A DNA stretch of 64,000 nucleotides from Confluentibacter citreus (GTDB lineage: Bacteria; Bacteroidota; Bacteroidia; Flavobacteriales; Flavobacteriaceae): contig NZ_NIXN01000001.1 of the NCBI RefSeq assembly GCF_002807055.1, positions 1,116,001 through 1,180,000 on the forward strand, written 5' to 3'. The notes beneath the pieces were generated by a model, which was not told where the DNA came from, did no database searches, and saw nothing but the letters and a program-made list of their open reading frames with translations. Below are positions 18,608 to 27,091 of this stretch, one piece after another. Within the stretch, counting starts at the first letter, position 1, and each line of letters starts with the position of its first letter. A program made the translations under genes and the position numbers.

Positions 18608-20200
18608 ATGACTACAACATTTTCAGAAATACCAGAAGCATATAAAATCAATTCTCTTTTGCATCAAAAATCATATTTGGTTGCAGGTGAGCTTAAACAA
18701 TGGAATGGAACTACTTCCGAAGTATATTCTACTATTTCTTCAACCGAAGACTATAAACCAACTTTATTGGGTACTGTTCCAGAACTCGGTGCCAAAGAGG
18801 CTTTAGATGCTCTAAATGCGGCACAGGAAGCTTATGAAAATGGACAAGGTTTGTGGCCAACCATGAAGGTTGTAGACCGCATTGCTTGTATGGAGACTTT
18901 TGTGAAGCTAATGAAAACCAAAAGAGCAGAAGTTGTTAAACTTTTAATGTGGGAAATAGGGAAAAATCTGCCTGATTCCGAAAAGGAATTTGATAGAACG
19001 GTTGATTATATATATGATACTATTGAAGCTTACAAACAAATAGATAGGGATTCTGCTAAGTTTGAAAAGAATGATGGCGTATATGCCCACATCCGTAGAG
19101 GGCCACTTGGTGTTGTTTTATGTTTAGGGCCTTATAATTACCCGCTTAACGAAACCTTTACCTTGCTTATTCCTGCATTGATTATGGGGAATACGGTTAT
19201 TTTTAAACCAGCTAAATTGGGAGTGCTTTTAATTTATCCATTACTTGAGGCATTTCAAAAAAGTTTCCCAAAAGGTGTTGTAAACATTATTTATGGTCGA
19301 GGTCGCGTCTTGGCTGCCCCCATTATGGAATCTGGGAAAGTTGATGTGTTGGCATTGATTGGGAACAGCAAATCTGCCAATATACTTCAAGAGAAGCATC
19401 CAAAAAAGAACAGATTGCGTCTGGTATTGGGCTTAGAGGCTAAAAATCCTGCCATTGTATTGCCCGATGCCGATTTAGATTTAGCTGTAGATGAATGTAT
19501 TACGGGAACCTTATCTTTTAATGGTCAGCGTTGTACGGCACTGAAGATCTTATATGTTCATGAATCTGTTGTTGAGGAATTTAACAGGCGTTTTTCATAT
19601 AAAGTGGATTCGTTGAAATTTGGAAACCCGTGGGAGCCTGGAGTAAAGTTAACACCGCTTCCAGAAGTTGATAAACCAGCTTACATACAAGGATTAATTG
19701 ATGATGCTATCAGTAAAGGAGCCAAAATTATTAACAAAAAAGGAGGCGAAACATCTGAGAACTTTATTTATCCTGCTGTGTTATATCCTGTTAAAAAAGA
19801 TATGAGAGTGTTCAATGAAGAACAGTTTGGGCCAGTAATTCCAGTGGTTTCTTTCTCAGATATAGATGAGCCTTTGGATGATATGGCAGAATCAAATTAT
19901 GGTCAGCAAGTTAGTTTGTTCGGAAAAAATGTTAATACACTATCACCATTAATAGATACTTTAGTAAATTTGGTGTGTCGAGTAAATTTGAACAGTTCTT
20001 GTCAACGTGGACCAGATGTATATCCATTCACAGGTAGAAAAGATTCAGCAGTCAGTACCTTGAGTGTGCATGATGCGTTAAGGTCTTTCTCTATCAGAAC
20101 ATTTGTAGCATCAAAAGATAATGAGTATAATAATGCTATTTTGAATGAGTTGTTAAACAAGAAAACGTCAAATTTTATAAGCACAGATTATATTTTATAA
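18608..20200 (+). CDS. gapN: NADP-dependent glyceraldehyde-3-phosphate dehydrogenase (GapN-like)
   Basis: Aldehyde dehydrogenase superfamily protein of 530 residues. Conserved Glu lies in [11 protein letters not shown] and the nucleophilic Cys in [10 protein letters not shown]. The C-terminal [20 protein letters not shown] region is characteristic of the GapN branch, which oxidises glyceraldehyde-3-phosphate directly to 3-phosphoglycerate without ATP yield but with NADPH gain. About 25 extra residues precede the first strand compared with Streptococcus GapN. It is followed by the azurin gene after 21 bases and may be co-transcribed with it. Substrate is inferred by similarity only. Confidence 0.85.
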   Translation: MTTTFSEIPEAYKINSLLHQKSYLVAGELKQWNGTTSEVYSTISSTEDYKPTLLGTVPELGAKEALDALNAAQEAYENGQGLWPTMKVVDRIACMETFVKLMKTKRAEVVKLLMWEIGKNLPDSEKEFDRTVDYIYDTIEAYKQIDRDSAKFEKNDGVYAHIRRGPLGVVLCLGPYNYPLNETFTLLIPALIMGNTVIFKPAKLGVLLIYPLLEAFQKSFPKGVVNIIYGRGRVLAAPIMESGKVDVLALIGNSKSANILQEKHPKKNRLRLVLGLEAKNPAIVLPDADLDLAVDECITGTLSFNGQRCTALKILYVHESVVEEFNRRFSYKVDSLKFGNPWEPGVKLTPLPEVDKPAYIQGLIDDAISKGAKIINKKGGETSENFIYPAVLYPVKKDMRVFNEEQFGPVIPVVSFSDIDEPLDDMAESNYGQQVSLFGKNVNTLSPLIDTLVNLVCRVNLNSSCQRGPDVYPFTGRKDSAVSTLSVHDALRSFSIRTFVASKDNEYNNAILNELLNKKTSNFISTDYIL

Positions 20201-20221
20201 AACAAAAACTAAATTTAAAGC

Positions 20222-20755
20222 ATGAACAAGAGACACATTAATTATGTATTGGTAACTATTTTTTCACTAGTCATTTTCACAAGCTGCGGTGGAGAAAAGA
20301 AAGAAGAACAACAAAAAGAAACTATTAAATTAGGGGTTCAAAAAGAAGAGGAAGAACCAAAAGCTGATGTTAATAGTAACGTTACTGAGATTGTTATAAC
20401 CGGCGATGATATGATGAAATTTGATTTATCTGAAATCAAAGTGAAAGCAGGTCAGAAAGTAAAAATAACATTAAGGCACAAAGGCAAAATGGATGTTAAT
20501 GTTATGGGACACAATTTTGTAATACTTAAACAAGGTGTTGATGTGGCTGAATTTGGAGCAAAAGCCGCAGTTGCTAGAGATACCAAATACATTCCTGCAG
20601 GTTCAGAAAAGGATATTGTAGCACATACCGATTTAATTGGAGGAGGACAAACATCATCTATTGAGTTTGATGCTCCTGAAGCTGGAACTTATGATTTCTT
20701 ATGTAGCTTCCCAGGACATTACGCTCTGATGAAAGGTAAGTTTATTGTTGAATAA
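20222..20755 (+). CDS. azurin-like blue copper lipoprotein
   Basis: A 177-residue periplasmic or surface electron carrier. The signal peptide ends in lipobox FTSC (Cys22), then comes an acidic/lysine-rich linker to about residue 50, then a cupredoxin domain. Type 1 copper ligands are visible: His97 (VMGHNF), Cys161 and His166 (CSFPGHYALM) and Met170. The order and spacing fit azurin rather than plastocyanin. A partner such as a cytochrome peroxidase is not nearby. It may be co-transcribed with the upstream dehydrogenase; a terminator follows. Confidence 0.93.
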   Translation: MNKRHINYVLVTIFSLVIFTSCGGEKKEEQQKETIKLGVQKEEEEPKADVNSNVTEIVITGDDMMKFDLSEIKVKAGQKVKITLRHKGKMDVNVMGHNFVILKQGVDVAEFGAKAAVARDTKYIPAGSEKDIVAHTDLIGGGQTSSIEFDAPEAGTYDFLCSFPGHYALMKGKFIVE

Positions 20756-20785
20756 CGATTTTGATTAAGTAATTTTTACTTTTAG

Positions 20786-20810
20786 AAAAAGCCCATTTAG
20801 GGCTTTTTTT
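20786..20810 (+). terminator. rho-independent terminator after azurin
   Basis: Stem AAAAGCCC/GGGCTTTT with a 5-base loop and a run of seven T, 31 bases after the azurin stop codon. Confidence 0.9.
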
Positions 20811-20974
20811 ATCTCTATTATTTCCTTTGTTTTATTATAACCAAATTTTAAAAAATATGTTAAAAAAGGTGTTTTGAATTTATTTAATACTACGAGTTTA
20901 ATAAATATATTTATTTTTATTGAAGAAATTGCTATTTTACATGGCGATTACCAAACCAACTAAACCAAATAATT

Positions 20975-22198
20975 ATGAATGAAGTAAATAAAAACAAAAT
21001 TTTCTTAGCTGCTTGTGTTTCACTTGTAGTAACCTCTATGACATTTGCTATTAGAGCAGGAATCTTAACCCAATTGGGGACTGATTTTGAAATTTCAAAT
21101 GAAAAATTAGGATGGATTAATAGTATGGCATTTTTAGGGTTTCCTCTAGCAATGATTATTGGAGGTCTGTTGTATAATTCTATAGGTGCAAAAAAATTGA
21201 TGACCGTTGCTTTTGTATGTCATATTTTAGGGCTAATCCTAACTATTTATGCCGGCGGATTTTGGATGCTAATTATTTCAACGTTCTTCATCGGTTTTGC
21301 TAATGGCTCCGTTGAAGCAGCTTGTAACCCAATGATTGCTGATATGTATACAAATAACAGAACAGCCATGCTAAACAAATTCCATGTTTGGTTTCCTGGA
21401 GGTCTTGTTATAGGTGCCTTGGTATCACAATTCATGTCAAGTAACGGCATGGGTTGGCAAATGCAAATTGCGGTCATGTTAATTCCAACATTGATTTATG
21501 GATATTTGGTGTTTTCCCAGAAATTCCCAGAAGGAGACAATATTGAATCCAACACCTCACAAAATATAAAAGCATTAGCAAATCCTTTATATATTTTTAT
21601 TTTATTATGCATGTCATTAACAGCTGTATCAGAATTCATTCCGCAACAATGGGTAGAAAAAATATTAGGTAGTTCTGGTGCAAGTCCTATGCTGGTATTG
21701 GCTTTAGTAACAGGAATTATGGCTTTGGGACGTTTCTTCGCAGGGCCGATTGTGCATAAATTAAATCCCATAGGCGTATTATGGATGTCTGCCATTACGA
21801 CAACGGTAGCCATTTATTTAATGAGTATTGCTGATGGTGCTTTGATTTACGCCGCGGCAGCTTTATTTGCACTTGGGGTTTGTTATTTCTGGCCAACAAT
21901 GATTGGTTTTATTTCTGAATACACTTCAAAAACGGGTGCTTTAGGAATGTCGTTAGTAGGCGGTATGGGTATGTTTGCGACCTCCATTTGGAATCCCATT
22001 ATTGGTTCTATGCTAGATACAGAAAAACAAAATGCTATGGCATCAGGATTAGTAGGTGCAGCCGCTGATATTGTAGCAGGTAAATCCATATTAGGATTTA
22101 TGGTTTACTTCCCTTTAACATTAGTGGTATTATTTGGAATATTATTTTTCATGCGTAAAAAAATCGAGGAAAAAAGAATTCCACAAACAGGACATTAA
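20975..22198 (+). CDS. MFS transporter, probably for a sugar or glycoside
   Basis: A 407-residue major facilitator protein with about 12 predicted membrane segments. It begins without a signal peptide, has a loop of the MFS type after helix 2 (YNSIGAKKLM), and shows FANGSVEAACNPMIADMY in the N-terminal half, a pattern of the FucP/nucleoside:H+ symporter-like group. It is the first gene of a four-gene unit with Gfo/Idh/MocA, isomerase and DUF1080 genes (gaps 22 and 12 bases, then a 4-base overlap), so it most likely imports the compound those enzymes handle. Confidence 0.88.
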   Translation: MNEVNKNKIFLAACVSLVVTSMTFAIRAGILTQLGTDFEISNEKLGWINSMAFLGFPLAMIIGGLLYNSIGAKKLMTVAFVCHILGLILTIYAGGFWMLIISTFFIGFANGSVEAACNPMIADMYTNNRTAMLNKFHVWFPGGLVIGALVSQFMSSNGMGWQMQIAVMLIPTLIYGYLVFSQKFPEGDNIESNTSQNIKALANPLYIFILLCMSLTAVSEFIPQQWVEKILGSSGASPMLVLALVTGIMALGRFFAGPIVHKLNPIGVLWMSAITTTVAIYLMSIADGALIYAAAALFALGVCYFWPTMIGFISEYTSKTGALGMSLVGGMGMFATSIWNPIIGSMLDTEKQNAMASGLVGAAADIVAGKSILGFMVYFPLTLVVLFGILFFMRKKIEEKRIPQTGH

Positions 22199-22220
22199 AT
22201 TATTTTAAGATTTAAAAAAA

Positions 22221-23369
22221 ATGAGTAAAAAATTAAGAATGGGAATGATTGGTGGTGGCACAGGGTCATTCATTGGTGATGTACACAGAAAAGCGGCTTC
22301 CATTGATGGATTAATTGAATTGGTATGTGGGGCTTTCAGTAGTAATTCAGAAAAATCAATTCAATCAGGTAAAAATTTATTTCTTCCAGAAAACAGATGT
22401 TACGGAAGTTATGAAGAAATGATTTTGAAAGAAAAAGAATTGCCAGAAGATGTTAGAATGGATTTTGTTGCCATCGTAACACCTAATCACATGCATTTTC
22501 CACCAGCAAAGTTCGCTTTGGAACATGGATTCCACGTGGTTTGCGATAAACCCGTTACGCTTACTTTAGATGAAGCTACAGAACTTCAAAAAGTAATTGA
22601 AAAAAGCAACAAATTATTTGCATTAACGCACAACTATACTGGAAATGCTATGGTTAAGCAGGCTAAGGCAATGGTTGATAGTGGTGATTTAGGAAACATC
22701 AGAAAAATACAAGTGCAGTATTTACAAGGATGGTTATCTACCGCTGTTGAAAGTACAGATAATAAACAAGCGTCGTGGCGCGTGGACCCAAAACGTTCTG
22801 GCATTGGCGGTGCATTGGGCGATATTGGAACGCATGCTGAAAATTTAGTTGAATATATTACTGGTTTAAAAATTAAAGAATTAGCGGCCGATCTTGGAAG
22901 ATTTGGTAAAGGTAGAACTTTGGATGACGATGGAAATTTATTGCTTCGTATGGAAAACGGTGCTAAAGGAACCATGTCGATTTCCCAAATAGCTTTAGGT
23001 GAGGAAAATAACTTGGCTATTAGAGTGTATGGTGAAAAGGGAAGTATTGAGTGGCATCAAGAAAATCCGAACGAATTAATCACCCGTTGGTTAGACAAGC
23101 CAAAACAAATTTTCACGCCTAACGGCAATGGTTTGTATCCAGAATCAACGTCTGTTACTAGAATTCCGGCAGGACATCCTGAGGGTTATTTAGAGGCCTT
23201 TGCAACCATTTATAAAAACTTTGCAATGCATTTGATGGCTCTTAAAGATGGAAAAAACATTAAAAAACCAGATTATCCAACCGTAGAAGATGGTATAAGA
23301 GGCATGAAGTTCATTTACGCTTCTGTAGAAAGTGATAAAAATAATGCCGCTTGGGTAAAACTAAATTAA
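22221..23369 (+). CDS. Gfo/Idh/MocA-family oxidoreductase
   Basis: A 382-residue NAD(P)-dependent dehydrogenase. The N-terminal Rossmann fold has GMIGGGTGSFIGDVH and the family signature CDKPVTLTLDEA; the C-terminal alpha/beta domain contains GGALGDIGTHAENL, with the catalytic His expected there. No Tat or secretion signal is present, so it is cytoplasmic. Paired with a TIM-barrel isomerase and a DUF1080 protein, it is likely to oxidise a sugar or glycoside hydroxyl (often C3) or to reduce the keto product. The exact substrate cannot be read from sequence. Confidence 0.92.
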   Translation: MSKKLRMGMIGGGTGSFIGDVHRKAASIDGLIELVCGAFSSNSEKSIQSGKNLFLPENRCYGSYEEMILKEKELPEDVRMDFVAIVTPNHMHFPPAKFALEHGFHVVCDKPVTLTLDEATELQKVIEKSNKLFALTHNYTGNAMVKQAKAMVDSGDLGNIRKIQVQYLQGWLSTAVESTDNKQASWRVDPKRSGIGGALGDIGTHAENLVEYITGLKIKELAADLGRFGKGRTLDDDGNLLLRMENGAKGTMSISQIALGEENNLAIRVYGEKGSIEWHQENPNELITRWLDKPKQIFTPNGNGLYPESTSVTRIPAGHPEGYLEAFATIYKNFAMHLMALKDGKNIKKPDYPTVEDGIRGMKFIYASVESDKNNAAWVKLN

Positions 23370-23381
23370 AATAATAAAGAG

Positions 23382-24434
23382 ATGAAGACATTAAAAGGAC
23401 CTGCTGTTTTCTTAGCGCAATTCGCAGGAAGTGAAGCACCATTCAACAGTTTGGATGGCATGTGCCAATGGGCAGCAGATTTAGGATATAAAGGCATACA
23501 AATCCCAACTTGGGAAACAAATTTAATAGATGTTGAAAAGGCGGCTGAAAGCCAAACCTATTGCGACGAGTTAAAAGGAAAAATCAATTCGTATGGTTTG
23601 GAAATCACCGAATTATCGACACATTTACAAGGGCAATTGGTAGCTGTTCATCCAGCTTATGATACTATGTTCGATGGTTTTGCACCAGAGAAATTCAGAA
23701 ACAATCCAAAAGCCAGAACGGAATGGGCGATTGATTTTGTGAAAAAATCTGGAACTGCTAGTGGACGATTAGGTTTAAAAGCGCATGCGACGTTTTCTGG
23801 CGGATTTTTATGGCATACCGTTTATCCTTGGCCACAACGTCCAAAAGGATTGGTTGACATGGGATTTGAAGAATTGGCTAAACGTTGGCTACCCATTTTA
23901 AATCATTTTGATGAACATGGGGTTGATGTTTGTTATGAAATCCATCCCGGTGAAGATTTACATGATGGGATTTCTTTTGAGCGTTTCTTAAAAGCAACGG
24001 GTAATCATAAACGCGCCAATATTCTTTATGATCCAAGTCATTACATCCTTCAGCAATTGGATTATTTAACGTTTATTGATTATTACCACGAACGTATTAA
24101 AGCATTCCATGTAAAGGATGCCGAATTTAACCCTACAGGAAAGCAAGGTGTTTATGGTGGGTATTCTGATTGGGCAGACCGTGCGGGACGCTTTCGTTCT
24201 TTAGGGGATGGGCAAGTGGATTTTAAAAGTATTTTTTCAAAATTAACTAAGTACAAATGTGATGTTTGGGCCGTCATGGAATGGGAATGTTGTATCAAAT
24301 CTTCTGAGCAAGGTGCGAGGGAAGGAGCTCCTTTCATTCAAAGTCATATTATTGAAGCTGCGGAAAGAAGTTTTGACGATTTTGCCGGAGGTGAAGTAGA
24401 TAAAGATCATTTAAAGAAAATTCTAGGATTATGA
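23382..24434 (+). CDS. sugar phosphate isomerase/epimerase family (xylose isomerase-like TIM barrel)
   Basis: A 350-residue AP endonuclease 2-like TIM barrel. Metal-binding residues are visible in VCYEIHPGED, YDPSHY, FHVKDAEF and VMEWECC, the usual Glu-Asp/His-His-Glu layout. Long insertions around residues 85-150 resemble the subgroup that travels with Gfo/Idh/MocA genes. It is coupled to the following DUF1080 gene by a 4-base overlap. It may be an epimerase/isomerase or a lyase acting on 3-keto sugars; this is inferred from context. Confidence 0.9.
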   Translation: MKTLKGPAVFLAQFAGSEAPFNSLDGMCQWAADLGYKGIQIPTWETNLIDVEKAAESQTYCDELKGKINSYGLEITELSTHLQGQLVAVHPAYDTMFDGFAPEKFRNNPKARTEWAIDFVKKSGTASGRLGLKAHATFSGGFLWHTVYPWPQRPKGLVDMGFEELAKRWLPILNHFDEHGVDVCYEIHPGEDLHDGISFERFLKATGNHKRANILYDPSHYILQQLDYLTFIDYYHERIKAFHVKDAEFNPTGKQGVYGGYSDWADRAGRFRSLGDGQVDFKSIFSKLTKYKCDVWAVMEWECCIKSSEQGAREGAPFIQSHIIEAAERSFDDFAGGEVDKDHLKKILGL

Positions 24435-25201
24435 TTAGAAGAATAAGTTTATCACTTTTAATCACGGTACTATATGCGACAAGCTGGTCGCAAGAAAAAA
24501 GTAATGAAAATTACATCGAACCCACCAAACCAGAAGCCACCGAAATTTGGGAGCCTAAGCCGCCAACAGTAACTCCAGGAAAAAATGGTGCACCTCCAAG
24601 TGATGCCATCGTCTTATTTGATGGAACTAATTTTAGTGAATGGACAAGCCCTAGAGATTCTTCTGAGGTTAAATGGACACTCAATAAAGATGGTAGTATG
24701 ACGGTAAAATTGGGTAGAGGCATAGGCGACATACAAACCAAACGTAACTTTGGAGATATACAACTTCATTTAGAATGGAAATCACCAGAAAAAATTGTGG
24801 GTGACGGACAAAATAGAGGTAATAGTGGTGTTATCATTCAAAAATTATATGAAGTACAGGTTTTAGACAATAATGATAACGAAACCTATGTAAACGGACA
24901 AGTGGGGTCTGTTTACAAACAATCCATTCCTTTAGCCAAAGCATCCGTTCCAACAGGGGAGTGGAATACGTATGACATCATATATCATGCGCCAGTGTTC
25001 GGCTTGTATGGAGACGTTGTTAAAAAGGCAACGATGACCGTGTTGCATAATGGAGTGCTTATTCAAGATCATTTTGAATTAATTGGTCCCATGACCTTCA
25101 TTGGGTGGCCTAAATATAAACCGCATGGAAAAGCGCCCATACTATTACAAAATCACAATAGTGAAGTAAGTTATCGAAACATTTGGGTTAGAGAGCTTTA
25201 A
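24431..25201 (+). CDS. secreted DUF1080 protein (3-keto-disaccharide hydrolase family)
   Basis: A 256-residue protein with a classical signal peptide (residues 1-20, no lipobox) and a concanavalin-like jelly roll of the DUF1080 family (IVLFDGTNFSEWTS at the start, GNSGVIIQKLYEVQVLD in the centre, HNSEVSYRNIWVREL at the end). Family members studied elsewhere cleave 3-keto-glycosides or bind polysaccharide. Translationally coupled to the isomerase gene and followed by a terminator, so it closes the unit. It is predicted to act in the periplasm while the neighbouring enzymes are cytoplasmic. Confidence 0.9.
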   Translation: MIRRISLSLLITVLYATSWSQEKSNENYIEPTKPEATEIWEPKPPTVTPGKNGAPPSDAIVLFDGTNFSEWTSPRDSSEVKWTLNKDGSMTVKLGRGIGDIQTKRNFGDIQLHLEWKSPEKIVGDGQNRGNSGVIIQKLYEVQVLDNNDNETYVNGQVGSVYKQSIPLAKASVPTGEWNTYDIIYHAPVFGLYGDVVKKATMTVLHNGVLIQDHFELIGPMTFIGWPKYKPHGKAPILLQNHNSEVSYRNIWVREL

Positions 25202-25230
25202 TATAAAAGAATTTACAAATACTAAACAAC

Positions 25231-25262
25231 AAGAGCGCATACAATTGGTACGCGCTTTTTGT
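25231..25262 (+). terminator. terminator after the DUF1080 gene
   Basis: Stem AGCGC...GCGCT with one internal mismatch, followed by five T, 30 bases after the DUF1080 stop. It isolates the sugar cluster from the arginine leader. Confidence 0.8.
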
Positions 25263-25387
25263 TTTTATAACCATTATAAAATGGGTTTAATGTTGAATAA
25301 TTAAAAACAAAACCCAGAAAAAGGAGAGATATTAATAATTTTTATAAAAAAAAAGATAATTTTAACAGACGTAATAAATAAAATCAT

Positions 25388-25532
25388 AATTTTACACTAT
25401 GAATACATTAAAAAATAAAATACGTCCTTCATCCCCCGGTTTCCGCGCGAGTATTTCTCGTCGCAGCTTCTAGTCATTCAATGACCCAAAACCGAAACGT
25501 AATTTTAATTTTTTTTTATAGTGTATAAAATT
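25388..25532. repeat. imperfect inverted-repeat element upstream of the arginine operon
   Basis: Ends AATTTTACACTAT (25388-25400) and ATAGTGTATAAAATT (25518-25532) are complementary apart from a two-base gap. Inside, AAAATACGT and ACGTAATTTT can extend the pairing, leaving a 70-base GC-rich core with further hairpins (GCG-CGAG/CTCG-T-CGC near 25445-25464; GTCAT/ATGAC 25473-25485). TCAT abuts both ends, like a 4-base target duplication. It could be a folded leader RNA or a small MITE-like insertion. Confidence 0.45.
25399..25473 (+). CDS. candidate arginine leader peptide
   Basis: A 24-codon ORF, MNTLKNKIRPSSP..., ending in SISRRSF, with four arginines (9, 16, 21, 22), two of them adjacent. 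Its codons are CGT and CGC in a region far richer in GC than the surroundings. It lies about 225 bases before the first gene of the arginine operon, where an attenuation peptide would be expected. I see no clean GC-rich terminator directly after it, only a T-rich arm of the surrounding inverted repeat, so the assignment is tentative. Confidence 0.4.
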   Translation: MNTLKNKIRPSSPGFRASISRRSF

Positions 25533-25699
25533 TCATCCATAACATTTCAAAGTTTATTTAATATAGTAATTAACCCATATTTTATGTGCGTTATTTATCC
25601 GCGCCGCCCTTAGGTTATTTGCCGTTTTTGAATTAGGTGAGTCCAGTTCAGTACATTGAAAAATTAGCCTTAATCTTTAACTCTTATTATAAATTATTA

Positions 25700-26314
25700 A
25701 TGGAAGTTATAATTGCCAATGAATCACATTCTAAATACGCAGAAATTATTTGCGAAACTATTGCAGAGTCTGCTGCGGTTAGAGGCACGGGTATTGCGAG
25801 GCGTACACCCGAATACATCACAAAGAAAATGGTTAATGGAAATGCTGTTATTGCTTTAGATGGTGATAAATTTGCTGGATTTTGTTATATAGAACTTTGG
25901 GGTCATGGTAAGTTTGTAGCCAATTCAGGATTAATAGTGCATCCAGACTATCGAGGAGCAGGGTTAGCAAAAAAAATAAAACACAAGGTATTTAAACATT
26001 CTAGAACTAAGTTTCCAGATGCTAAAGTATTTAGTATTACAACGGGTTTAGCGGTTATGAAGATGAACACGGATTTAGGTTATAAACCTGTGCCATTTTC
26101 AGAATTAACCGATGATCCAACGTTTTGGGATGGCTGCCAAACATGTAAAAATTATGATGTTTTAACGCGTACCAATAGAAAAATGTGCTTGTGTACTGGG
26201 ATGTTATATGATCCAAATGACAAAAGCAAAGAGCCAATTAAAATTAAAGAAAAAGTTTTCAATAGATTGAAACAAATCAAAGAGACCATGTTTTTAAAAA
26301 AAGATAAAAAATAA
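25700..26314 (+). CDS. GNAT N-acyltransferase, candidate N-acylglutamate synthase of the arginine operon
   Basis: A 204-residue GNAT protein with acetyl-CoA-binding motif A in LIVHPDYRGAGLAKKIK. After the GNAT core there is a Cys-rich tail: Cys146-x2-Cys149 (GCQTCKNYD) and Cys163-x-Cys165 (MCLCTGM), perhaps a metal site. ATG at 25700 is chosen over an upstream GTG (25637) because the family begins MEVIIANESH-like and the extension has no conserved character. As first gene of the arginine operon in Bacteroidetes it is the best candidate for the missing N-acetyl- or N-succinylglutamate synthase. No argA or argJ is seen. Confidence 0.8.
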   Translation: MEVIIANESHSKYAEIICETIAESAAVRGTGIARRTPEYITKKMVNGNAVIALDGDKFAGFCYIELWGHGKFVANSGLIVHPDYRGAGLAKKIKHKVFKHSRTKFPDAKVFSITTGLAVMKMNTDLGYKPVPFSELTDDPTFWDGCQTCKNYDVLTRTNRKMCLCTGMLYDPNDKSKEPIKIKEKVFNRLKQIKETMFLKKDKK

Positions 26315-26412
26315 TGTCAATAAAAATTAGTAAGGCATGTGGTGGCAGTATTGAGGCATCTAAATGCGCCATAGGATTATCAAATGAATTTAAGACACAT
26401 ACATTAATATGA
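26314..26412 (+). CDS. small ORF coupled at both ends, 32 residues
   Basis: Begins at the TAATG junction with the upstream GNAT stop and ends at an ATGA overlap with the next GNAT start. The peptide begins MSIKISKACGGS and has two Cys (9 and 18). Perfect coupling on both sides suggests it is translated, but no family is recognised and the gap could be an ordinary spacer that happens to be open. Confidence 0.4.
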   Translation: MSIKISKACGGSIEASKCAIGLSNEFKTHTLI

Positions 26413-26975
26413 ATACAATATTGGATATAGAAATTAATAGTGCTATAGAAAGTGCTGAACGTTTTTGTGAAGAATCAGGCATGGAAATACAGCTCGTTTA
26501 TAGGCTTTCAAATAAAGCATTAGAAGTGATTTCTGAAAGATCGAAAGTACTTCCTACGTTGTATTACGTCAGTGTCGACATGTTAAGAAAACGTGCTGAA
26601 AATGGTTGCTTTATATTAAAAAAAGACGGTGAAATTTATGGGCATATTTTTGTTCACGAACATGTTGTTAAAGGCCATTTTGTATACGAACGTTCGTCAT
26701 TGTGGGTGGATGATCAATTTCGTAATTATAATCTTGGTTTGTTATTAATGGCTAAAATGACAGAATTATTTAGTGATACATTTCTTATTTCGATTGCGCA
26801 AACGCCTAAAGTTCATCATTATAACGAAATACTGGGGATGACTCATGTGACACTATCTAAAATGTCTGTCGTATTAGTTCAAGAACTTGAGAAATTAGGA
26901 AAGCTTCGTGATGAACTTAATTTTAAGTATTATGTTAATGCATGTTTCGAGTCTGAAATTAGAGAATTAAAATAA
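26409..26975 (+). CDS. GNAT-like acyltransferase of unknown role
   Basis: A 188-residue protein with a diverged GNAT fold: central strand and helix around GEIYGHIFVHEHVV, and LWVDDQFRNYNLGLLLM, where motif A has RNYNLG in place of the usual RGxGxG/A. The loss of glycines suggests altered cofactor binding. It sits second or third in the arginine operon, before argG, and could be a partner of the first GNAT or contribute to N-acylglutamate formation. No direct evidence for a substrate. Confidence 0.7.
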   Translation: MNTILDIEINSAIESAERFCEESGMEIQLVYRLSNKALEVISERSKVLPTLYYVSVDMLRKRAENGCFILKKDGEIYGHIFVHEHVVKGHFVYERSSLWVDDQFRNYNLGLLLMAKMTELFSDTFLISIAQTPKVHHYNEILGMTHVTLSKMSVVLVQELEKLGKLRDELNFKYYVNACFESEIRELK

Positions 26976-27091
26976 AAAATAAGTTATATAAAAATAATAG
27001 CATGAAACGAGCTTGTTCAAAATTTTTATTCCTTCGGAGAATGATTAATAGCGAAAAGCATGTGACCATTGAAAACAATTAATATAAACAC

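Noticed and set aside
25637-25699. GTG-initiated extension of the first GNAT gene
   Set aside because: The extra 21 residues are not GNAT-like and an ATG with a usual AT-rich upstream region follows at 25700.
27002-27082. 26-codon ORF with adjacent Arg codons just before argG
   Set aside because: It resembles an Arg leader at first sight, but it is inside the operon, no terminator follows and its composition looks like ordinary spacer; kept only as a note.
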